Positions 60,210-64,000 of a stretch of 64,000 nt of DNA are shown one piece after another (the first letter of the stretch is position 1; every line of letters starts with the position of its first letter). Position numbers and translations under genes: made by a program. The stretch covers positions 45,327,087-45,391,086 of the forward strand of contig NC_135013.1 of assembly GCF_051020955.1 (NCBI RefSeq), written 5' to 3'. The DNA is from Megalopta genalis (Eukaryota; Arthropoda; Insecta; Hymenoptera; Halictidae). Under the pieces are notes generated by a model that was given only the letters and a program-made list of their open reading frames with translations, did no database searches and had not been told where the DNA came from.

Positions 60210-60899
60210 CAATGGCCCACAAAAGTGTTCGTACACCTTTTCAAACATAATAACTTTTTTAAAACTGAACTAAGTGACTTGAATTTTTTTTTAGATGATA
60301 GAGAGAGTAGTATACTAGACAATGACTAAAATATTTTTTTTTATATTTTGCTATTACTTGGAATGACAAAAATAAATAGAAAAATCTCGTTTTCTAACTT
60401 TTTTATCTAAACCTATAACGAAAATTTGAAACATGTCTTTCATAGATCTCGGTAACTTAAATGCATGCTGAAAAATTTATCGAAATCAGTTGACATTGTC
60501 ACGGGTTACAACAAATTATAGATGGCAAAAATCGCAATTTTGTCACGATTTTGATCAAAAACTGTAAGAAGTCTGCAGTTTTTTCAATCTTTCAACGCCT
60601 GTAGCTCGACTCTCGGTTAACCGATTTCAATCAAATTTTCAGCATGCATATAAGTTACCGAGATCTACGAGAGGCATTTTTTTTTAATTTTCGTTACAAG
60701 CTCAGATAAACAAGTTAAAAAACGTGAGTTTTCTATTTTTTTGTCGTACCAAATAATAACAAAATTTAAAAAAAAACATTTTGGTCATTTTCTAGTATAC
60801 TAGTCGTTCTAACATCTAAACAAAATTCAAGTCATTTAGACCAGTTTTAAAAAAATTATTGCGTTTTAAAAGATGTACGAACACTTTTGTGGGCCATTG
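60210..60899. mobile_element. Full-length palindromic MITE, reference copy (690 bp)
   Basis: CAATGGCCCACAAAAGTGTT and its mirrored right end lie between TA pairs at 60208-60209 and 60900-60901. Both arms of about 345 bases carry, in inverted order, AACTGAACTAAGTGACTTGA, a CTAGACAATGACTAAAATA block, TATCTAAACCTATAACGAAA and TCTCGGTAACTTAAATGCAT. The centre holds CTGTAAGAAGTCTGCAGTTT. No ORF. It is the best preserved member of the family seen at 5023, 7791, 25271, 35480 and 40651. Confidence 0.92.
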
Positions 60900-60901
60900 T
60901 A

Positions 60902-61689
60902 GGTGACACTGACTCACCCATTATGTACTAGTTATCCAGACTTAATGCAACGGAAGAATCTTCATGGTTGCTTTGGTGATCCTGAGATCTAACTGATATA
61001 TAGCTTAGACCTAACTCACACTGGGCCGATAATAAGACAAGATGGAGATGGAGCTGCGTTGTATTTTAATGTGAATGACGAAATAAAACGGTAACTGATG
61101 ACTAGACGGTTCAGACGCTAATGAGTGAAGGTCCACTTTCCTTTGAAAATATTTGGTTTTAAAAATCATCGACATTTTTCTTTTGTTTCTCTTCTGAGTA
61201 AGTTCATCTGTATGTCATCTCATAATAAAAATTATGCTTCACATTATTAGTGGTATTGATATTTTTTACATTTATTTTACAAAATCCTTATTTATCTCAA
61301 CTTTACGGTTAATGGACTTACACTGATTGACTTCTAGGCCGTCCATATAATAGTATTAGTGCAATATAACTACAATAGCATAACTAATAGGAGCGATCCA
61401 TTGTTAATGCGACCTTATTATAATTAAAATATAAAAAGGAAGGAAATTGTACGGCTCTATTTATTATTAATTTATTATGTACATTTTCCTTTAGTTAATA
61501 ATTTTTTACTAAAAACCGAAAGAAAGCTGAAACATCTTGTGAATTATTCAAGAAAGTGACTTTCATAACATATGCCAATGTCAGGATCATCACGGCTTAC
61601 TGCCTCAAACGTAAGGTTTAGCAACATTTTACTTGTTTTTGTATTTATAGTACAGATAGAAAGACATAATAGAGCCAGAATAAAAGTAT
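60902..61689. other. Spacer and probable 3' untranslated end of a non-LTR element
   Basis: About 61440-61689 may be the 3' tail of the minus-strand retrotransposon to its right. 60902-61150 shows nothing known. Confidence 0.35.
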
Positions 61690-62130
61690 AAATTATGAGT
61701 TAGAAAATAGAATGAATAGTTAACACTTAAAAACTTTTATATCGTTAGTAAAAAAGTCAATATCAGTGGATTAACAGTTCGCTAAGGAGAGAATCCTATG
61801 TATTGGGTCCATATTAGTAACCCTCATGACTTGATACTTTGGTCTAAATAAAAGTGATGACCTTAGTGACGGTCTCGGAATATTGAAATTTACGTATACT
61901 AGGATAGTAGAGTTATTTACCGCACTCCTGATTATCTTATGTAGAAAAAGTAAGTTACAGATAACCCCCCTATTTTTCAGGGGAAAATATTATAGCGACT
62001 CATGATGTAGGAATAATCATGATCCCTTGCCGACATGGGAATACCCGCTTTAAACGATAAGTATCTGAGCGTTTTGTGCTGAATAGCCTCTAGCCGATTA
62101 TTTTGTTTTTCAAAGTCAGACCCCAAATTA
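61690..62130 (-). pseudogene. Jockey-type non-LTR reverse transcriptase, C-terminal segment
   Basis: On the minus strand, directly after the foldback element, the reading is SDFEKQNNRLEAIQHKTLRY, LSFKAGIPMSARDHDYSYIM, SRYNIF, then stops and shifts, and later STDIDFFTNDIKVFKC near 61720-61770. These match the conserved C-terminal tail of jockey/CR1-like polyproteins (N-R-(I/L)-E-A-(V/I)-Q-(H/R)-(K/R)-(F/T)-L-R-(F/Y)-L-S-F). It is the continuation of the segment at 63792-64000. Many stops show it is long dead. Confidence 0.82.
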
Positions 62131-63791
62131 CACTGTCCGACAGAATCAAACTTTTTTTCTGGGTTCCTATAGCCACTACGAAATTCTTGTAGAGCTTCAT
62201 TCCCTGAATAAGAATCCGAAAACCGAATTGCTCCATCACCCTCAGTTTTTTAAATAAACGAACTTTTGTAAGAACCCAAAATTTTCGACAAAAATGAGGT
62301 ATTGCATGAAAAGTACAAACGTTAGAAAGTTCTAATCGATGTTAAAAGATAGAGGAGAGTTTCCCGAATATAGTGGCATGCAATTTATTAATTGTTTTTG
62401 GTCCTAAATAGCAACAAATTGATGTCAAAGTTTAAAAAAGTGTCGACGTGAGCAGTTTCTGCGCAATATTTTTGTATTTTTACGAAAAGATTTTTGGTTA
62501 GCACGAAAACTCTACCCAGGATCGGATTCTGTAGACATTTCTGAAGAAGAAACGGCCCGATAGAAGTGTCGGAACGATGTACATTTCGAGTAGGTCGAGA
62601 AAATGTTCGTCGGCAACATGTACATGACGTTTTGCCGCCATGTGCTTCGCTGCTCGCTTCTCTCTGTCCGACAGGGCCAAAGCTATGGGTAATCAACACC
62701 GATGGAGGGATCCAATGAGGCACCCACTTAGCGTGTGGGGCGTGCCATTTTTTTTAGTACTTCAATGTGCTGTCTTCTTTTACATATTTTTATGGATAAT
62801 AATCGCCAAACTGTGAATCATAAATTAAAAATGGAGAAATAATAAAAGAAAAATAATGAACAAAAAATATTCATTTTATTCTGAATTTGTTCGAATTACA
62901 AGTACATCATGTACACATTTATCATTTAAATTATAACGATAATACGATCATGAATAAATAATCATTTTCAAAACGTTAAACTTCTTGAAACATATCGTTA
63001 AATATATATGTAAATATTTATTTAATTATATGGCGTAGAAGTCAAAATTATACTAGTGTTAGAATACTTTCGTTACCAACTCCAAATACTCTGGTGTGAT
63101 TTTTTGTGTGAAATATATCACAGTTTGGTGATTATTATCCACAGAAATATGTAAAAAAGAAACAGAACATTGAAGTACTAAAAAAAATTGCACGCCCCAC
63201 ACGATAAGTGGGTGCCCCATTGGATCCCTCCATCGGTGTTGATTACCCATAGCTTCGGCCCTGTCGGACAGAGAGAAGCGAGCAACAAAGCACATGGCGG
63301 CAAAACGTCGTGTACATGTTGCCGTCGAACATTTTCTCGACCTACTCGAAATGTACATCGTTCCGACACTTCTATCGGGCCGTTTCTTCTTCAGAAATGT
63401 CTACAGAATCCGATCCTGGGTAGAGTTTTCGTGCTAACCAAAAATCTTTTCGTAAAAATACAAAAATATTGCGCAGAAACTGCTCACGTCGACACTTTTT
63501 TAAACTTTGACATCAATTTGTTGCTATTTAGGACCAAAAACAATTAATAAATTGCATGCCACTATATTCGGGAAACTCTCCTCTATCTTGTAACACCAAT
63601 TAGAACTTTCTAACGTTTGTACTTTTCATGCAATACCTCATTTTTGTCGAAAATTTTGGGTTTTTACAAAAGTTCGTTTATTTAAAAAACTGAGGGTGAT
63701 GGAGCAATTCGGTTTTCGGATTCTTGTTCAGAGAGTGAAGCTCTATAAGAATTTTCATAGTACACGATTTCAAAAATCGTGTCGAACAGTG
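62131..63791. mobile_element. 1.66-kb foldback element with CACTGT ends and TTA duplication
   Basis: Two nearly identical inverted arms of about 680 bases (62131-62815 and 63117-63791) flank a loop of about 300 bases. The tips CACTGTCCGACAGAATCAAA and the complement of CACTGTTCGACACGATTTTT are bounded by TTA at 62128-62130 and 63792-63794. CACT(A/G) tips with a 3-bp duplication point to the CACTA/EnSpm (CMC) superfamily, by inference. Both arms hold the same frame of about 111-119 codons in mirror image with no known domain, so it is probably non-coding. The insertion splits a reverse-transcriptase pseudogene. Confidence 0.85.
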
Positions 63792-64000
63792 TTATCGAAC
63801 CATGCTCTAACAATGAGCGGATAAGTGTAATATAAGTGTATGTAAGTACCTTAAAGTAGCTGGGTTATTGAACTCACTACAGATTCTGAAGATAAAACCT
63901 TAAATTTTACAGGATTTAGTAACCATTTGTTGAATATGGAAATCAAAAGAAAAATTATTAGAGAACCAGATACCAAGATCACGTACTACGGATTTAGTAG
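63792..64000 (-). pseudogene. Jockey-type non-LTR reverse transcriptase, segment cut by window end
   Basis: The minus-strand reading from the window edge is SVVRDLGIWFSNNFSFDFHI, QQMVTKSCKI, stop, GFIFRICSEFNNPATLRYL, a frameshift, then LIRSLLEHGSI at the foldback border. These match the VRDLGV-x-FD...SFxxHI and LLEYGSVIW motifs of jockey-like reverse transcriptases. The gene continues beyond the window to the right (upstream on its own strand) and, across the foldback insertion, at 61690-62130. Confidence 0.85.

Noticed and set aside
1..64000. CRISPR arrays, bacterial operons, rRNA
   Set aside because: No regularly spaced identical repeats with unique spacers and no rRNA signatures; AT-rich insect-type repeats dominate.

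Overview
This window looks like gene-poor, AT-rich DNA from an insect nuclear genome. Hymenoptera (ant or bee) is my best guess, resting on the overall mix of mobile elements (a mariner relative, several Tc1-like elements, TTAA-flanked MITEs); it is inference, not proof. I find no bacterial-style operons, no CRISPR array, no rRNA and no convincing host protein-coding exon. Almost everything recognisable is a dead or non-autonomous mobile element embedded in long unrecognised AT-rich spacers.

Layout. 1-9.5 kb: a 218-bp hairpin element, an almost complete but decayed Tc1-like transposon (2133-3497), the first copies of a palindromic Tc1/mariner-type MITE family whose tips read CAGTGGCCCACAAAAGTGTT, and a truncated PIF/Harbinger transposase cut off by one of those MITEs. 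9.2-11.1 kb: a TTAA-flanked MITE, then a Harbinger-like TTA-flanked element carrying an internally deleted mariner. 15.1-16.5 kb: a degenerate 40-bp minisatellite and an element with GACGTC-rich ends containing a tRNA-derived SINE head. 19.6-21.2 kb: a Tc1-like element with IR/DR-type ends, itself carrying two other elements. 25-30.6 kb: MITEs and a small Ginger-like element with perfect TATA target duplications and a CXC-domain remnant. 30.8-32.9 kb: the only GC/CpG-rich island, followed by three diverged copies of a ~130-bp block; this is the best candidate for a host gene's regulatory or first-exon region. 33.4-45.7 kb: nested MITEs, a Tc1 transposase split by a MITE, a tandem repeat array split by another, three TTAA-flanked (piggyBac-like) ends or elements and a four-copy hAT-like palindrome. 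51-56 kb: a zinc-finger tail of a pogo/Tigger-like transposase, a hairpin MITE and a minus-strand Tc1-like pseudogene. 59-64 kb: a probable solo LTR, a full-length 690-bp palindromic MITE, and a jockey-type non-LTR reverse-transcriptase pseudogene split by a 1.66-kb foldback element with CACTGT ends and a TTA target duplication.

The genes do not work together as a pathway. The biology here is a layered insertion history: element-in-element events at about seven sites give a relative age order. The observations most worth following are the foldback element whose removal rejoins a conserved reverse-transcriptase motif, the Ginger-like mini-element, the expanding palindromic MITE family with its Tc1-like tips, and the triplicated block beside the CpG-rich island.
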